Source: Knoellia sp. S7-12 (lineage in GTDB: Bacteria > Actinomycetota > Actinomycetes > Actinomycetales > Dermatophilaceae). Taken from it: a stretch of DNA of 64,000 bases. The DNA lies in assembly GCF_040518285.1 (NCBI RefSeq), contig NZ_CP155449.1, positions 3,038,001 through 3,102,000 on the forward strand, written 5' to 3'. Numbering within the stretch: position 1 is the stretch's first letter; each line of letters starts with the position of its first letter. Of this stretch, positions 25,494 through 35,132 are shown one piece after another. Under the pieces are notes generated by a model. That model saw nothing but the letters and a program-made list of their open reading frames with translations. It was not told the DNA's origin and did not search any database. The translations under genes and the position numbers were made by a program.

Positions 25494-26510
25494 TCAGCGC
25501 AGGGCGGGGATGACCTCTCGTTCGAACAGCTCGACCCCCGACAGGTCGTAGGCGGACTCCATGAAGTTCGTGATCGCATAGGTCATACCGAGGTCCTGCA
25601 GGTCGGCGAGAGCGCTGGCCACCTGGTCGGGGGTGCCGACGGCCGGGCCCTCACGATTGGTCTTCATGGTTCGCGCAATTGCCTCCTCCGGGACTCCAGC
25701 GCTGCGCAGATGGTTCTCGATCCAGCGCAGGCGCTCCTGCACCTCTTTCTCGTCGCGCCCGATGATGACGTTGAAGTCCGAGGACCGCGTGATCGTGTCG
25801 AAGTCCCGACCCACATCGGCACAGTGCTGCTTGAGGACCTCGCTCTTGTGCCTGAAGACCTCGGGCGTGCCATCGAAGTTCGTGTAGTCGGCGTACTCGG
25901 CCGCGATGCGCAGGGTCTTGCGCTCGCCGCCACCCGCGATCCACATCGGGATGCCGTTGAGCTCAGAACCCTCAAAAGCGGTGCCCTGCAACGGTTGTGG
26001 AAAGCACATGGCGCCGTCGACCTGGTAGTGCTCGCCGGCATACGTTGCCGTTCCGGTGGTCCACATCTGACGGAAGATCTCGACACCCTCACGCAGTCGT
26101 GCGAGCCGCTCCCCCGCACCCGGGAAGCCGTAGCCGTAGGCGCGCCACTCGTGCTCGTACCACCCGGCGCCGATGCCCATCTCGAGCCGACCCTCCGAGA
26201 TGACGTCGACCGTCGCTGCGACCTTGGCGAGGTAGGCCGGGTTGCGATAGCTCATGCACGTGCACATCTGGCCGATGCGGACCCGACCCGTCACGCCGGC
26301 GAACGCTGCCATCAGCGACCACGCCTCGTGCACGGCTTCCTGCGTCGGGTGTGGCACCGGGTGGAAGTGATCGAAGACCCAGATCGACTCCCAGTCGCGT
26401 ATGCCGTCCGCTCGCCTCGCGAGCCCCGCCATCACGCCCCAGTGCTGCGCCGGCTCGATGCCGACGAGATCGTGACGCCAACCCTGGGGAATGAACAGAC
26501 CGAATCGCAT
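25494..26510 (-). CDS. LLM-class F420-dependent oxidoreductase
   Basis: 338 aa from ATG 26510 (MRFGLFIPQGWRHDL). A GTG three codons upstream is in frame, and neither has a strong ribosome site. It is a bacterial luciferase-like TIM barrel: IWVFDHFHPVP, RIGQMCTCMSYRNPAYLAKVAATVDVISEGRLEMGIGAGWYEHE and PMWIAGGGERKTLRIAAEYAD are the usual family landmarks, including the GAGW loop. Such actinobacterial enzymes use F420 or FMN. The substrate is not predictable. It stands alone, 60 bp upstream of fadE25 on the same strand. Confidence 0.87.
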   Translation of the reverse strand: MRFGLFIPQGWRHDLVGIEPAQHWGVMAGLARRADGIRDWESIWVFDHFHPVPHPTQEAVHEAWSLMAAFAGVTGRVRIGQMCTCMSYRNPAYLAKVAATVDVISEGRLEMGIGAGWYEHEWRAYGYGFPGAGERLARLREGVEIFRQMWTTGTATYAGEHYQVDGAMCFPQPLQGTAFEGSELNGIPMWIAGGGERKTLRIAAEYADYTNFDGTPEVFRHKSEVLKQHCADVGRDFDTITRSSDFNVIIGRDEKEVQERLRWIENHLRSAGVPEEAIARTMKTNREGPAVGTPDQVASALADLQDLGMTYAITNFMESAYDLSGVELFEREVIPALR

Positions 26511-26590
26511 GCCCTTCACTCAACCCGTCCGCCACCTCCCCCGCAAGCCCCCCGCCCCACAAGCGCCCGTGCGAGGTGCATGATGCAAAC

Positions 26591-27043
26591 GTGAGTTTCC
26601 GACAGCGCAATGACCCTGACCTCATCCGCGAGCTCCTCAACGACCCCGGCGTGTGGGTCGTCGTCGGGCTGAGCAACCACGTCGAGCGACCTGCATACGG
26701 TGTCTCCCAGTGGCTCAAACACGAGCTCCACAAGGGGATCGTTCCCGTGCACCCCAAGGCCGAGACGGTTCACGGGCAGCAGGGGTACGCGACGCTGGCC
26801 GACATTCCCGACCAGGACATCAAGGTCGTCGACTGCTTCGTCAACTCCGCCAACGTCGGTGCGGTCGTGGACCAGGCCATCGAGCACAAGGAGCGCCTCC
26901 AGATCGACGCGGTCTGGATGCAGCAGGGTGTCATCGACGACGCAGCAGCCGCGCGGGCACGCAAAGCCGGACTCGACGTCGTCATGGACACCTGCCCCAA
27001 GATCGAGTGGCCCAAGGTCAAGCACGAGGGCTCAGCCCGCTAG
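26591..27043 (+). CDS. CoA-binding domain protein (YccU/CoA_binding_2 family)
   Basis: 150 aa from GTG 26591, with CATGAT six bases upstream; a GTG at 26576 is the alternative. It is a single Rossmann domain: VWVVVGLSNHVERPAYGVSQWL, GIVPVHPKAETVHGQQGYATLADIP, IKVVDCFVNSANVGAVVDQAI, AVWMQQGVIDDAAAARARKAGLDVVMDTCPKIEWP. The C-terminal pattern is typical of stand-alone CoA_binding_2 proteins. They bind nucleotide-type ligands; no firm function is known. Confidence 0.88.
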   Translation: MSFRQRNDPDLIRELLNDPGVWVVVGLSNHVERPAYGVSQWLKHELHKGIVPVHPKAETVHGQQGYATLADIPDQDIKVVDCFVNSANVGAVVDQAIEHKERLQIDAVWMQQGVIDDAAAARARKAGLDVVMDTCPKIEWPKVKHEGSAR

Positions 27044-27061
27044 GACCGACCCCTTGCGCAG

Positions 27062-27607
27062 TCAGGTCTGTGAGCGGCGTTCGCGCAGGGCCTGGCCCTT
27101 GGCGTGCGCCTGATTGCGCAGACCCTTGCGGAACTCCCCCATCGCTGTGCGCAGGCGGGCCGCCTCGTCGCCCTCTCCGGCGCCGAGGATGCGCGCGGCG
27201 AGCAGCCCGGCATTGCGGGACCCGCCCACCGACACCGTCGCGACCGGGACTCCGCTCGGCATCTGCACGATCGAGAGCAGCGAGTCCATGCCGTTGAGGT
27301 GCTCGAGCGGGACCGGGACGCCGATCACCGGCAGGGACGTGACGGATGCGAGCATCCCGGGCAGGTGAGCCGCACCTCCGGCCCCGGCGATGATCACCCG
27401 CAGCCCGCGCTCCTCGGCGTCGAGGCCATAGCTGATCATCTCGTCGGGCATCCGGTGCGCCGAGACGACATCGACCTCGTGGGCGATCCCGAAGTCGTCG
27501 AGCACCTTGGTCGCAAGTTGCATGACAGGCCAGTCACTGTCGCTGCCCATGACCACACCGACGACGGGCGAGCCTGCAGGAGAGGGCGATTCGCTCATAC
27601 CGGTCAT
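27062..27607 (-). CDS. purE: N5-carboxyaminoimidazole ribonucleotide mutase
   Basis: 181 aa. Class I PurE core: [26 protein letters not shown] (catalytic His), [27 protein letters not shown] and [19 protein letters not shown]. It shifts the carboxyl group of N5-CAIR to form CAIR in purine synthesis. The ATGA overlap with purK shows coupling. An ATG at 27598 is an equally good start. The C-terminal ~25 residues are basic and beyond the usual end of PurE. Confidence 0.95.
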   Translation of the reverse strand: MTGMSESPSPAGSPVVGVVMGSDSDWPVMQLATKVLDDFGIAHEVDVVSAHRMPDEMISYGLDAEERGLRVIIAGAGGAAHLPGMLASVTSLPVIGVPVPLEHLNGMDSLLSIVQMPSGVPVATVSVGGSRNAGLLAARILGAGEGDEAARLRTAMGEFRKGLRNQAHAKGQALRERRSQT

Positions 27608-28776
27608 TCTTGGACAGCTCCTTCGATGTAGTCGGCCGCGTGACGCGCCCGCTCGCGCAGATCGGCGAGGTCGTCGCCGCTCACGTTGACGTGCCCGATC
27701 TTGCGACCGGGACGCACCCCCTTGCCATAGAGATGCGCCTTGATCTCGGGGTCACGCGCCATGACGTGACGGTATGCAGGGTAGAGGTCTGGGTGCTCGC
27801 CGCCGAGGATGTTGCCCATCACCGTCCACGGGTGTCGCGGCTTCGGTGAGCCGAGCGGCAGGTCGAGGACCGCGCGCAGATGCTGCTCGAACTGGCCCGT
27901 GACAGCGCCATCCATCGACCAATGGCCGCTGTTGTGCGGCCGCATCGCCAGCTCGTTGACGACGAACTCGCCGCCGGGCAGCTCAAACATCTCCACCGCA
28001 AGGACACCGGTGACGCCCAGTTCACCGGCGATCCGCAGGCCGGCCTCGGTGGCGTGTGCCGCGAGATCGGGGTCAAGGTTGGCCGCCGGCGCGATGACCT
28101 CGGTGCAGATTCCATCGGCCTGCACTGTCTCGACGACCGGCCATGCTGCGGCCTGGCCGGACGGGCTGCGGGCCAGGAGCACCGCGAGCTCACGGGTGAA
28201 GCCGACCTTCTCCTCCAGCAGCAGGGGCGAGTCCTCGGCCGCAGCGCGCTCGAGCCAGTCGGTGAGTTCGGCGGAGGAGCCGATGACCCGCACACCCTTG
28301 CCGTCATATCCACCGCGAGGGGTCTTGGCGACGATGGGCCAACCGACGTCGCCACCGAAGGCCTCGACGTCCGCAGCGGTTCTGGCGGCCACCCAGCGAG
28401 GGCACGGGATGCCCAGGGCCATCAGCCGCTCGCGCATCGCCAGCTTGTCCTGCGCGAACACGAGAGCCTCGGGTGTCGGGTGCATCGTGACCCCCGCCTC
28501 GGCCAGGGCTCTCAACACGTCGGCGGGAACCTGTTCGTGGTCGAACGTCACGACGTCACACTCACGGGCGAAGGCCAACACGGCCTCGACGTCACTGTGC
28601 TCACCGACGGGCGCCGACGGGATGACGAGGGCAGCGCTGGCGTCGGCCGCCTCGGCCAGAACACTGAGCGTGAGCCCGAGTTCGGCGGCAGGTCCGGCAC
28701 ACATCCGGGCGAGCTGACCGCCCCCGATGATGCCGACGACGGGGAATCCTCCGGGGGCGCGCAGGGGAGCAGTCAC
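27604..28776 (-). CDS. purK: N5-carboxyaminoimidazole ribonucleotide synthase
   Basis: 390 aa from GTG 28776, which has TATCCT six bases upstream. A longer frame to 28845 would overlap the promoter. ATP-grasp enzyme: [13 protein letters not shown] at the N-terminus, [16 protein letters not shown] (ATP loop), [15 protein letters not shown], and [35 protein letters not shown]. It uses ATP and bicarbonate to carboxylate AIR. It is first in the purK-purE operon and divergent from gtrA, as in Mycobacterium. Confidence 0.95.
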   Translation of the reverse strand: MTAPLRAPGGFPVVGIIGGGQLARMCAGPAAELGLTLSVLAEAADASAALVIPSAPVGEHSDVEAVLAFARECDVVTFDHEQVPADVLRALAEAGVTMHPTPEALVFAQDKLAMRERLMALGIPCPRWVAARTAADVEAFGGDVGWPIVAKTPRGGYDGKGVRVIGSSAELTDWLERAAAEDSPLLLEEKVGFTRELAVLLARSPSGQAAAWPVVETVQADGICTEVIAPAANLDPDLAAHATEAGLRIAGELGVTGVLAVEMFELPGGEFVVNELAMRPHNSGHWSMDGAVTGQFEQHLRAVLDLPLGSPKPRHPWTVMGNILGGEHPDLYPAYRHVMARDPEIKAHLYGKGVRPGRKIGHVNVSGDDLADLRERARHAADYIEGAVQE

Positions 28777-28870
28777 CCCGGGAGGATATCTGCGAGTGGT
28801 GCCCACCCGGCATACCGGGATCTTCTGCGCCCAAGTCTCCCGCACGCCGCCGGACAGTTACGCTCGCTCG

Positions 28871-29386
28871 GTGACGTCCACGACACCCGCCGGGGGCCCG
28901 ATCAACCGGCTCCGCGGAGCGATCGGGGTGCTCTATCGCGAGGCCATCAAGTTCGGTGTCATCGGCGCCATCGCCTTCGTCATCGACATGGGCAGCTTCA
29001 ACCTGCTCCGTCAGACCCTCCTCGAGGACAAGCCGACGGCTGCGGTCATCGTCTCGGCCTCGATCGCAACGGCGTTCTCCTGGCTCGGCAACCGCACGTG
29101 GACCTTCCGGCACCGGCGCAACCGGCCGGCTCACCACGAGGCAGCACTCTTCGCGGGTACCAACGGCGTGGCCCTGCTCATCCAGGCAGCTGCGGTCGCC
29201 TTCTCCAACTACATCCTCGGCTACGAGTCACTCACGGCCGACAACGTCGCCAAGATCGTCGCCATCGGGTTGGGGACGCTCTTCCGGTTCTGGGCCTACC
29301 GACGGTTCGTCTTTGCCGGGGAGCCCATCGACGTCGACACCTCCCCGCTCGCCGGCCTCCACGAAAGCGCCGAAGACCAGCGCTGA
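28871..29386 (+). CDS. GtrA family membrane protein (second copy)
   Basis: 171 aa from GTG 28871; TACGCT six bases upstream supports a leaderless start. Four membrane helices, with KFGVIGAIAFVIDMGSFNLL, SWLGNRTWTFRHRRNRPAHHEA and GTLFRFWAYRRFVFAGE. It is a paralogue of the protein at 3187-3729 and shares the W-L-G-N-R and F-R-F-W-A-Y-R-R signatures. This copy sits in the purK-birA position where mycobacteria also carry a GtrA-type gene, so it is probably the ancestral one. Confidence 0.9.
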   Translation: MTSTTPAGGPINRLRGAIGVLYREAIKFGVIGAIAFVIDMGSFNLLRQTLLEDKPTAAVIVSASIATAFSWLGNRTWTFRHRRNRPAHHEAALFAGTNGVALLIQAAAVAFSNYILGYESLTADNVAKIVAIGLGTLFRFWAYRRFVFAGEPIDVDTSPLAGLHESAEDQR

Positions 29387-29405
29387 CGAGCCCACGGTGC
29401 GTGAG

Positions 29406-30425
29406 TCAGTCGTCGGCTTCGGAGAGGAAGACCGCGAACACCGCGGGCTGGGTGCTGACGAGCTCTAGGCGCCCACCGTTGTCCTCGGCCAGGTCGCGGG
29501 CCAGAGTCAGCCCGAGTCCCGAGCCCGACGACGAGACCGACCGCTCGAAGATGTGCGGCGCGATCGTCGATGCCACCCCAGCACCCTCGTCACCCAGCTC
29601 GATGACGACCGACGGACCGGCACGGCGGGCCGCGATGTCGACCGTGCCGCGACCGTGCGCGAGGGCGTTCTCGATGAGCGTGGAGACTATCTGGGCCAGG
29701 GCCACAGGGGTCGCGCGGACCCGCAACCCACGTTCGCCGTGGATGCGCATGCTCCGCTTGGATGCCGCGAACGCCGGCTGCCACTCGCGCTGGAGCGACG
29801 CGAGCACCGCGTCGAGGGACACGCTGGGTCGGGTGGGGTCGCTGACCCGGGTGCGCCCCATGAGGTCGTCGACGACCTTGCTGAGCCGCTCCACCTGTGC
29901 GATGGCGACCTGCGCCTCCTCCTGCACAACGGCGAGATCGTCGGTCGCGGCGATCTCGTCGAGTCGCATGAGCAGGGCGGTCAGGGGCGTGCGGAGCTGG
30001 TGCGAGGCATCTGCGGCGAAGTCGCGTTCGGCCGCAAGGTTGCGGGTCACCTGGGTGGCGCTGCGCGAGAGGACGTCACTGATCCGGTCGAGCTCGCCGA
30101 TCCCGGAATCGAGCGGCATGAAGCGGGACTCTCCGGCGCCGAGCCTCTCGGCGCGGGCCGCAAGCTCGGTCAGTGGGTCACCGACGATCCGCGCCCGGCG
30201 CTGCGCCACGAACCAGCCGGCCGCGAGGCCGAGGAGGACAAGGACAACAACGAGGCCGGTCAGGAGCAGCGCACCGTCCAGCCCGGAGGTGCGCTCAACA
30301 AGGCGTACGCGCCGTTCCATGGGCGCCGACGCCACGACGAGCCCCATCACCAGGAGCGGCACGCCGAAGATGGCCAGCGTGGCGCCGACCGCCGCAAGCG
30401 TTGACCTCAGGAGGAGGCGACGCAT
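29406..30425 (-). CDS. Sensor histidine kinase
   Basis: 339 aa. Two membrane helices (about 10-33 and 51-73) enclose a loop of under 20 residues, so sensing is probably membrane- or partner-based. A HAMP-like linker leads to the H-box FAADASHQLRTPLTAL (His142). The N-box IENALAHG and G2 box GSGLGLTLARDLAEDNGGRL follow. It ends six bases before the partner regulator would begin reading, so the order is regulator then kinase on the minus strand. The stimulus is unknown. Confidence 0.92.
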   Translation of the reverse strand: MRRLLLRSTLAAVGATLAIFGVPLLVMGLVVASAPMERRVRLVERTSGLDGALLLTGLVVVLVLLGLAAGWFVAQRRARIVGDPLTELAARAERLGAGESRFMPLDSGIGELDRISDVLSRSATQVTRNLAAERDFAADASHQLRTPLTALLMRLDEIAATDDLAVVQEEAQVAIAQVERLSKVVDDLMGRTRVSDPTRPSVSLDAVLASLQREWQPAFAASKRSMRIHGERGLRVRATPVALAQIVSTLIENALAHGRGTVDIAARRAGPSVVIELGDEGAGVASTIAPHIFERSVSSSGSGLGLTLARDLAEDNGGRLELVSTQPAVFAVFLSEADD

Positions 30426-30431
30426 GCGCCG

Positions 30432-31109
30432 TCATTCTCCTGCCGGGTCGAAGCGGAATCCGACACCGCGGATCGTGGTGATGTAGCGCGGCTGCATCGC
30501 GTCGTCACCGAGCTTCTTGCGCAGCACGGAGATGTGCATGTCAAGGGTTTTGGTCGAGCCGTACCAGGCGGTCTCCCACACCTCGCGCATGAGCTGCTCG
30601 CGCGAGATCACCTTGCCCTGGTTGCGGGCGAGGACCCGCAGGAGTTCGTACTCCTTGGCGGTCAGTTGGATCTCGTCGTCGTGGAGGAAGACGCGTCGAG
30701 ACTCGGCGTCGACGCGGATGTCGACCTGGCCGGTCGGTGCCGCCTCGGGGATGCCTCGGCGGAGCAGGGCGCGGGCGCGGGCCAGGAGCTCGGCCAGGCG
30801 GAACGGCTTGGTGACGTAGTCGTCGGCGCCAGCGTCCAACCCGACCACGGTGTCGACCTCGTCGGCTCGTGCCGTGAGCACGAGGACGGGGACCGTGTGG
30901 CCCTCGCCGCGCAGGCGTCGGCAGACCTCGAGACCGTCCATCGTGGGAAGTCCGAGGTCGAGCACGACGAGATCGGGGTTCTCGCGTGCCGCCTCGAGTG
31001 CCTCGCGTCCGTCGGCGCGGACGTCGACTTCGTATCCCTCACGCCTCAGGGCCCGGGCCAGGGGCTCAGAGATCGCCGGGTCGTCTTCGGCGAGCAGCAC
31101 ACGAGTCAT
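30432..31109 (-). CDS. OmpR-family response regulator
   Basis: 225 aa from ATG 31109, with TAGCAT six bases upstream. Receiver domain: acidic pair Asp9/Asp10, phospho-Asp51 in VVLDLGLP, Thr in VLTARAD and Lys in VTKPF. The winged-helix output (residues ~130-222) has LTAKEYELLRVLARNQGKVISREQL and TLDMHISVLRKKLG. It is transcribed with the histidine kinase downstream. Targets are not visible in the sequence. Confidence 0.95.
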   Translation of the reverse strand: MTRVLLAEDDPAISEPLARALRREGYEVDVRADGREALEAARENPDLVVLDLGLPTMDGLEVCRRLRGEGHTVPVLVLTARADEVDTVVGLDAGADDYVTKPFRLAELLARARALLRRGIPEAAPTGQVDIRVDAESRRVFLHDDEIQLTAKEYELLRVLARNQGKVISREQLMREVWETAWYGSTKTLDMHISVLRKKLGDDAMQPRYITTIRGVGFRFDPAGE

Positions 31110-31137
31110 GCCGCGATGCTAGTCGGCTCGGGGTCGC

Positions 31138-32196
31138 TCACGCGTGCTGATCCCAGGTGCGGCCCCGTCGGGCACCGCTCGACCGGGCCAGTTCGAAGGG
31201 AGTGATGGTGCCGATCCCCCGCAGATGGCGCCTTCGTTGCTCGATCATCGAGAAGCCCGAGAGCGTGCCCAGTGACCGCGCGACCTCGTCATCGACGAAG
31301 ACCCGTCCCGGTGGCGTGACGGCCGTGAGCCGGCTCGCCCGGTTGACCGTCGTGCCGAACACGTCGCCGAGCCGGCTGATGACCTTGCCGTAGGCCATCC
31401 CGACCCGCACGTCGGGCAGCAGCGGGTCCTCCCCCATGGCATCGACCAGGTCGAGACCGATCGCAGCGGCGGCATCGGCCTCGACGTGGACGAAGAGGAC
31501 CTCGTCGCCCACGGTCTTGATGACACGGCCCCCGTGGGTTGCGACGACGTCGCTCGCGAGCTCCTCGAACCGCTGCACGAGGGTCGCGAGCTGCCGCTCG
31601 GTCATCCGTCGCACGAGCGAGGTGAAGTTCACGAGGTCGGCGAAACCCACGACGCGCAACGGCGCGCTGGGGTCGTGGTCGGTGTCCCGCGCGTCAGCGA
31701 GCATGCGGGTGATCGCGGACGTGAGGTGGCGACGCCACACATAGACCATGAGGGGTTCGAGCTGGTCGACGAGATCGACGAGCCGGGTGGCCGCGGCTTC
31801 GGCGACGTTGCGGTCCGGGACGGAGCGCGCGTCCTTCTCACCGATCTCGGCCTCCTGCTCGGGCGGCGTGAGGTACTCGGCCACGAGCTGGGTCTGCCAC
31901 ACGGCCAACCGGTCGGAGGTGCGGGCGAAGGCCCGGGCCATCGCGAGCGCCAGGTCCTCGTCGAGATCGTTGTCGCGCGCAAGGTCGGAGACTCGGCGCA
32001 GGGCGTCGAGATCGGCCTCGGTGAACATGAGGTCTTCGTCATCGACGATCTGGAAGCCGAGGGCGTGCCAGAACTTGCGAGCGGACTGCACGGACACCGA
32101 CGCCTCACGACTGATCTCGCGGCGCCCCATCGTCGCGGGACGGCCGAGCAGCCGCTCCGCGATCTCGGCCTCGAGGTCGCGCGGGATCTCGCTCAC
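31138..32196 (-). CDS. Soluble class III adenylate/guanylate cyclase
   Basis: 352 aa from GTG 32196, chosen for GGAGG six bases upstream. Residues ~15-75 form a helix-turn-helix/MerR-like segment (GRREISREASVSVQSARKFW, TEADLDALRRV). The catalytic domain has both metal aspartates (Asp187 in GFADLVNF, Asp231 in KTVGDEVLF), the purine-selecting Lys227, and the transition-state Asn285 and Arg289 (NRASR). All residues needed for activity are present, and the Lys suggests ATP as substrate. There is no membrane helix. Confidence 0.88.
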   Translation of the reverse strand: MSEIPRDLEAEIAERLLGRPATMGRREISREASVSVQSARKFWHALGFQIVDDEDLMFTEADLDALRRVSDLARDNDLDEDLALAMARAFARTSDRLAVWQTQLVAEYLTPPEQEAEIGEKDARSVPDRNVAEAAATRLVDLVDQLEPLMVYVWRRHLTSAITRMLADARDTDHDPSAPLRVVGFADLVNFTSLVRRMTERQLATLVQRFEELASDVVATHGGRVIKTVGDEVLFVHVEADAAAAIGLDLVDAMGEDPLLPDVRVGMAYGKVISRLGDVFGTTVNRASRLTAVTPPGRVFVDDEVARSLGTLSGFSMIEQRRRHLRGIGTITPFELARSSGARRGRTWDQHA

Positions 32197-32209
32197 CTGA
32201 ACCCTCCGC

Positions 32210-32971
32210 TCATCGGACGTGGACGACGTCACCCGCCGCCACGGCATACGGACCGCTGTCCGTCATCAGGCACAGTCTGCCGTCTGCATCGATCTCGGTT
32301 GCGACTCCGCGCTCCTCACCCTTGGGAAGGTGCGCGACGACGGTGCGTCCGAGCGTGCCGCACGCGGCAGCGTAGGCGGAGCGGACGGCATACGCGTCGT
32401 CGTCCAGTTCCCGCAGGAGACGTGCCAGACGGATCAGGTATGCCGTGAGCACGCTTTCGCGGCCCACTCCCGGTGCGCCGGCGAGACGCAACGACGTGGC
32501 GGTGTCGACCGGGAGGTCGGCCCGCTCCTGATCGATGTTGATGCCGGTGCCGATGACGATGCCGGCAGGGGTGAGCTCAGCGAGGATCCCGGCGAGTTTG
32601 CGGTCGCCGTCGGCCGGGACGAGGAGGTCGTTGGGCCATTTGAGGCTGATCTCGACGCCACTGACCTCAGTGAGGGCGTCGCGCAGGGCGAGTCCGACGA
32701 CGAGCGGAATCCAACCCAGCGGTGCGGTGCTCGGTCGCGGCACGAGGACACTCGCGGCGATGCTCGTGCCGGGTGTCGTGGTCCAGGCGCGGTCGAGGCG
32801 GCCACGGCCCTTGCGCTGGTCCTCCGCCGTGACGACGCGCCACGGCCGTGGATCACGGGCAAGTTCGGCGTTGGTGGAGTCGAGCGACTCGTGCGCCTCC
32901 ACCGGCAACCACGGCGGGCCGGGTGTGATGAGGGACGCATCGATCCTGTGAGAGGCAGCGGGAAGGGTCAC
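32210..32971 (-). CDS. birA: Biotin-[acetyl-CoA-carboxylase] ligase
   Basis: 253 aa from GTG 32971, with TAGCCT seven bases upstream. Catalytic domain only, with no N-terminal DNA-binding region: [22 protein letters not shown] (biotinyl-AMP loop), [17 protein letters not shown] and VIGTGINI. The short C-terminal SH3-like cap ends [13 protein letters not shown]. It biotinylates carboxylase carrier domains such as that of accA3 at 60141. It is divergent from accD5 with only 24 bp between, so the two promoters overlap. Confidence 0.93.
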   Translation of the reverse strand: MTLPAASHRIDASLITPGPPWLPVEAHESLDSTNAELARDPRPWRVVTAEDQRKGRGRLDRAWTTTPGTSIAASVLVPRPSTAPLGWIPLVVGLALRDALTEVSGVEISLKWPNDLLVPADGDRKLAGILAELTPAGIVIGTGINIDQERADLPVDTATSLRLAGAPGVGRESVLTAYLIRLARLLRELDDDAYAVRSAYAAACGTLGRTVVAHLPKGEERGVATEIDADGRLCLMTDSGPYAVAAGDVVHVR

Positions 32972-32995
32972 GAGGTCAAGGCTAGAGTCGCCACC

Positions 32996-34636
32996 ATGGC
33001 TCAGACGGACACCCAGCCCACCGGCGGAACCGACCTCCCCGCTGCGGACACGGGCATCGACATCCACACCACAGCCGGCAAGCTGGCCGACCTCAAGCGA
33101 CGGGTCGGCGAAGTCGCTCACGCCGGCTCCGAGCGGGCGATCGAGAAGCAGCACGCCCGCGGCAAGAAGACCGCCCGCGAGCGCCTCACGATGCTCCTCG
33201 ACGAGGGCTCGTTCGTCGAGATGGACAAGTACGCCCGGCACCGCTCGGTCGCGTTCGGTCAGGACGCGAACCGGCCCTACGGCGACGGTGTCGTCACCGG
33301 TTATGGCACGGTCGACGGCCGCACGGTGGCGGTCTTTGCGCAGGACTTCACGGTCTTTGGTGGGTCACTCGGCGAGGTCTTCGGCGAGAAGATCACCAAG
33401 GTCATGGACTTCGCGATGAAGGTCGGCTGCCCGGTGGTCGGACTCAATGACTCCGGCGGCGCACGCATCCAGGAAGGTGTGGCCTCGCTCGGTCTCTATG
33501 GCGAGATCTTCCGTCGCAACGTCCACGCGTCCGGGGTCATCCCGCAGATCTCGTTGATCATGGGGCCGTGCGCTGGCGGCGCTGTCTATTCGCCCGCCGT
33601 CACCGACTTCACCGTCATGGTCGACCAGACCTCGCACATGTTCATCACCGGACCCGACGTCATCAAGACCGTCACCGGTGAGGACGTGGGCTTCGAGGAG
33701 CTCGGCGGTGCCCGCACCCACAACTCCAAGTCCGGTGTCGCGCACTACATGGGCACCGACGAGGAGGACGCCGTCGAGTACGTCAAGGCGCTGCTGTCCT
33801 ACCTGCCCTCCAACAACATGGAGGAGCCGCCGTCCTTCGACGACGGTGAGCTCGACCTCGAGGTGACCGACGAGGACCGCTTCCTCGACACGATCATCCC
33901 GGACAGCCCCAACCAGCCCTATGACATGCACCAGGTCATCGAGTCGATCGTCGACGAGGGCGACTTCCTTGAGGTGGCGCCACTGTTCGCGCCCAACATG
34001 GTCATCGGCTTCGCGCGCATCGAGGGCCGCTCGATCGGCATCGTCGCCAACAACCCGATGCAGTTCGCCGGGACGCTCGACATCGACGCCTCCGAGAAGG
34101 CCGCCCGCTTCGTACGCACCTGCGACGCGTTCAACGTGCCGATCCTGACCTTGGTCGACGTGCCCGGCTTCCTGCCCGGCACCGACCAGGAGTGGGGCGG
34201 CATCATCCGCCGCGGCGCCAAGCTCATCTATGCCTATGCCGAGGCGACAGTTCCGCTGGTCACGGTCATCACGCGCAAGGCCTATGGCGGCGCCTATGAC
34301 GTCATGGGCTCCAAGCACCTTGGCGCCGACATCAACCTCGCGTGGCCGACGGCGCAGATTGCGGTCATGGGTGCGCAAGGTGCCGTCAACATCCTCTATC
34401 GCAAGCAGCTCGCGGCCGCCGCCGAGCGCGGGGAGGACGTTGACGCGGCGCGCCAGACGTTCATCGCCGAGTACGAAGACACCTTGGCCAACCCCTACGT
34501 CGCGGCCGAGCGCGGCTACGTCGACACCGTCATCACGCCGTCCAACACGCGGATGAACGTGACCAAGGCGCTGAGGGCGTTGCGCACCAAGCGCGAGACC
34601 CTGCCCCCCAAGAAGCACGGAAACATTCCGCTCTGA
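32996..34636 (+). CDS. accD5: Acyl-CoA carboxylase beta chain (AccD5/PccB-like)
   Basis: 546 aa from ATG 32996; TAGAGT seven bases upstream suggests a leaderless mRNA. The carboxyltransferase has [21 protein letters not shown] (acyl-CoA oxyanion region), [18 protein letters not shown], and in the second half [34 protein letters not shown] and [10 protein letters not shown]. It transfers the carboxyl group from biotin to acetyl- or propionyl-CoA. It works with the alpha chain at 60141 and the epsilon peptide encoded next. Its position beside birA and accE matches the mycobacterial locus. Confidence 0.94.
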   Translation: MAQTDTQPTGGTDLPAADTGIDIHTTAGKLADLKRRVGEVAHAGSERAIEKQHARGKKTARERLTMLLDEGSFVEMDKYARHRSVAFGQDANRPYGDGVVTGYGTVDGRTVAVFAQDFTVFGGSLGEVFGEKITKVMDFAMKVGCPVVGLNDSGGARIQEGVASLGLYGEIFRRNVHASGVIPQISLIMGPCAGGAVYSPAVTDFTVMVDQTSHMFITGPDVIKTVTGEDVGFEELGGARTHNSKSGVAHYMGTDEEDAVEYVKALLSYLPSNNMEEPPSFDDGELDLEVTDEDRFLDTIIPDSPNQPYDMHQVIESIVDEGDFLEVAPLFAPNMVIGFARIEGRSIGIVANNPMQFAGTLDIDASEKAARFVRTCDAFNVPILTLVDVPGFLPGTDQEWGGIIRRGAKLIYAYAEATVPLVTVITRKAYGGAYDVMGSKHLGADINLAWPTAQIAVMGAQGAVNILYRKQLAAAAERGEDVDAARQTFIAEYEDTLANPYVAAERGYVDTVITPSNTRMNVTKALRALRTKRETLPPKKHGNIPL

Positions 34637-34884
34637 TGGTGGCTCCCGAAGAAGAGCAACAGGCGAGTTCGGTTGCTGCACAGGCGATCGAGGTCATCGG
34701 TGATGCCACGCCTGAGCAGGTCGCGGCGCTCGTCGCGGTCCTGTCCGCAGCGTCAGGTGGCGCGGTCGAGAACGCACCGGTCGCTCGCACGTCAGCGTGG
34801 TCGGCGCCCGCAGGTCTGGTCCGCCGCCCTGTCACCCCGGGACCGCGCACCTCAGGAACCTGGCAACGCTCCCTGCGTCCCTAA
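34636..34884 (+). CDS. accE: Acyl-CoA carboxylase epsilon subunit
   Basis: 82 aa, starting in a TGATG overlap with the accD5 stop. The acidic N-terminus and VIGDATPEQVAALVAVLSAASG match the ACC_epsilon family of small actinobacterial subunits that stabilise the holo-complex. The tail (GTWQRSLRP) is also typical. The TAA stop lies inside the first unit of a 65-66 bp repeat array: the unit reads GTCCCTAACTC here and GTCCCGAACTC in later copies. One base difference therefore provides the stop. Confidence 0.85.
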   Translation: MVAPEEEQQASSVAAQAIEVIGDATPEQVAALVAVLSAASGGAVENAPVARTSAWSAPAGLVRRPVTPGPRTSGTWQRSLRP

Positions 34885-35132
34885 CTCACCAATTCCTCCC
34901 CTCCGGGACAAACACGCCGGTATGCCGACCGCTCGCCTCCCGTCCCGAACTCACCAATTCCTCCCCTCCGGGACAAACACGCCGGTATACCGGCCGCTCG
35001 CCTCCCCGTCCCGAACTCGCCAATTCCTCCCCTCCGGGACAAACACGCCGGTATACCGGCCGCTCGCCTCCCCGTCCCGAACTCGCCAATTCCTCCCCTC
35101 CGGGACAAACACGCCGGTATGCCGGCCACTGC
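34877..35132. repeat. Four-copy tandem array, 65-66 bp unit
   Basis: Units start at 34877, 34942, 35008 and 35074. Each has a conserved 33-bp core bounded by GTCCCG and CGGGAC, which are mutually complementary 6-mers, with CCAATTCCTCCCCT in the middle. A ~33-bp linker follows, holding CCGGTATGCCG or the palindrome GCCGGTATACCGGC. The array fills the space between the convergent accE and MOSC genes. Read on the minus strand it follows the MOSC stop directly and contains AGGGGAGGAA. Copies differ by only a few bases. A related inverted-orientation array is at 36785. Confidence 0.9.

Noticed and set aside
34881..35129. Open frames coding 22-aa repeats (CLSRRGGIGEFGTG type) across the array
   Set aside because: A 66-bp period is a multiple of three, so every frame stays open. 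No promoter or ribosome site with a start was seen, and the sequence is explained by the DNA repeat.
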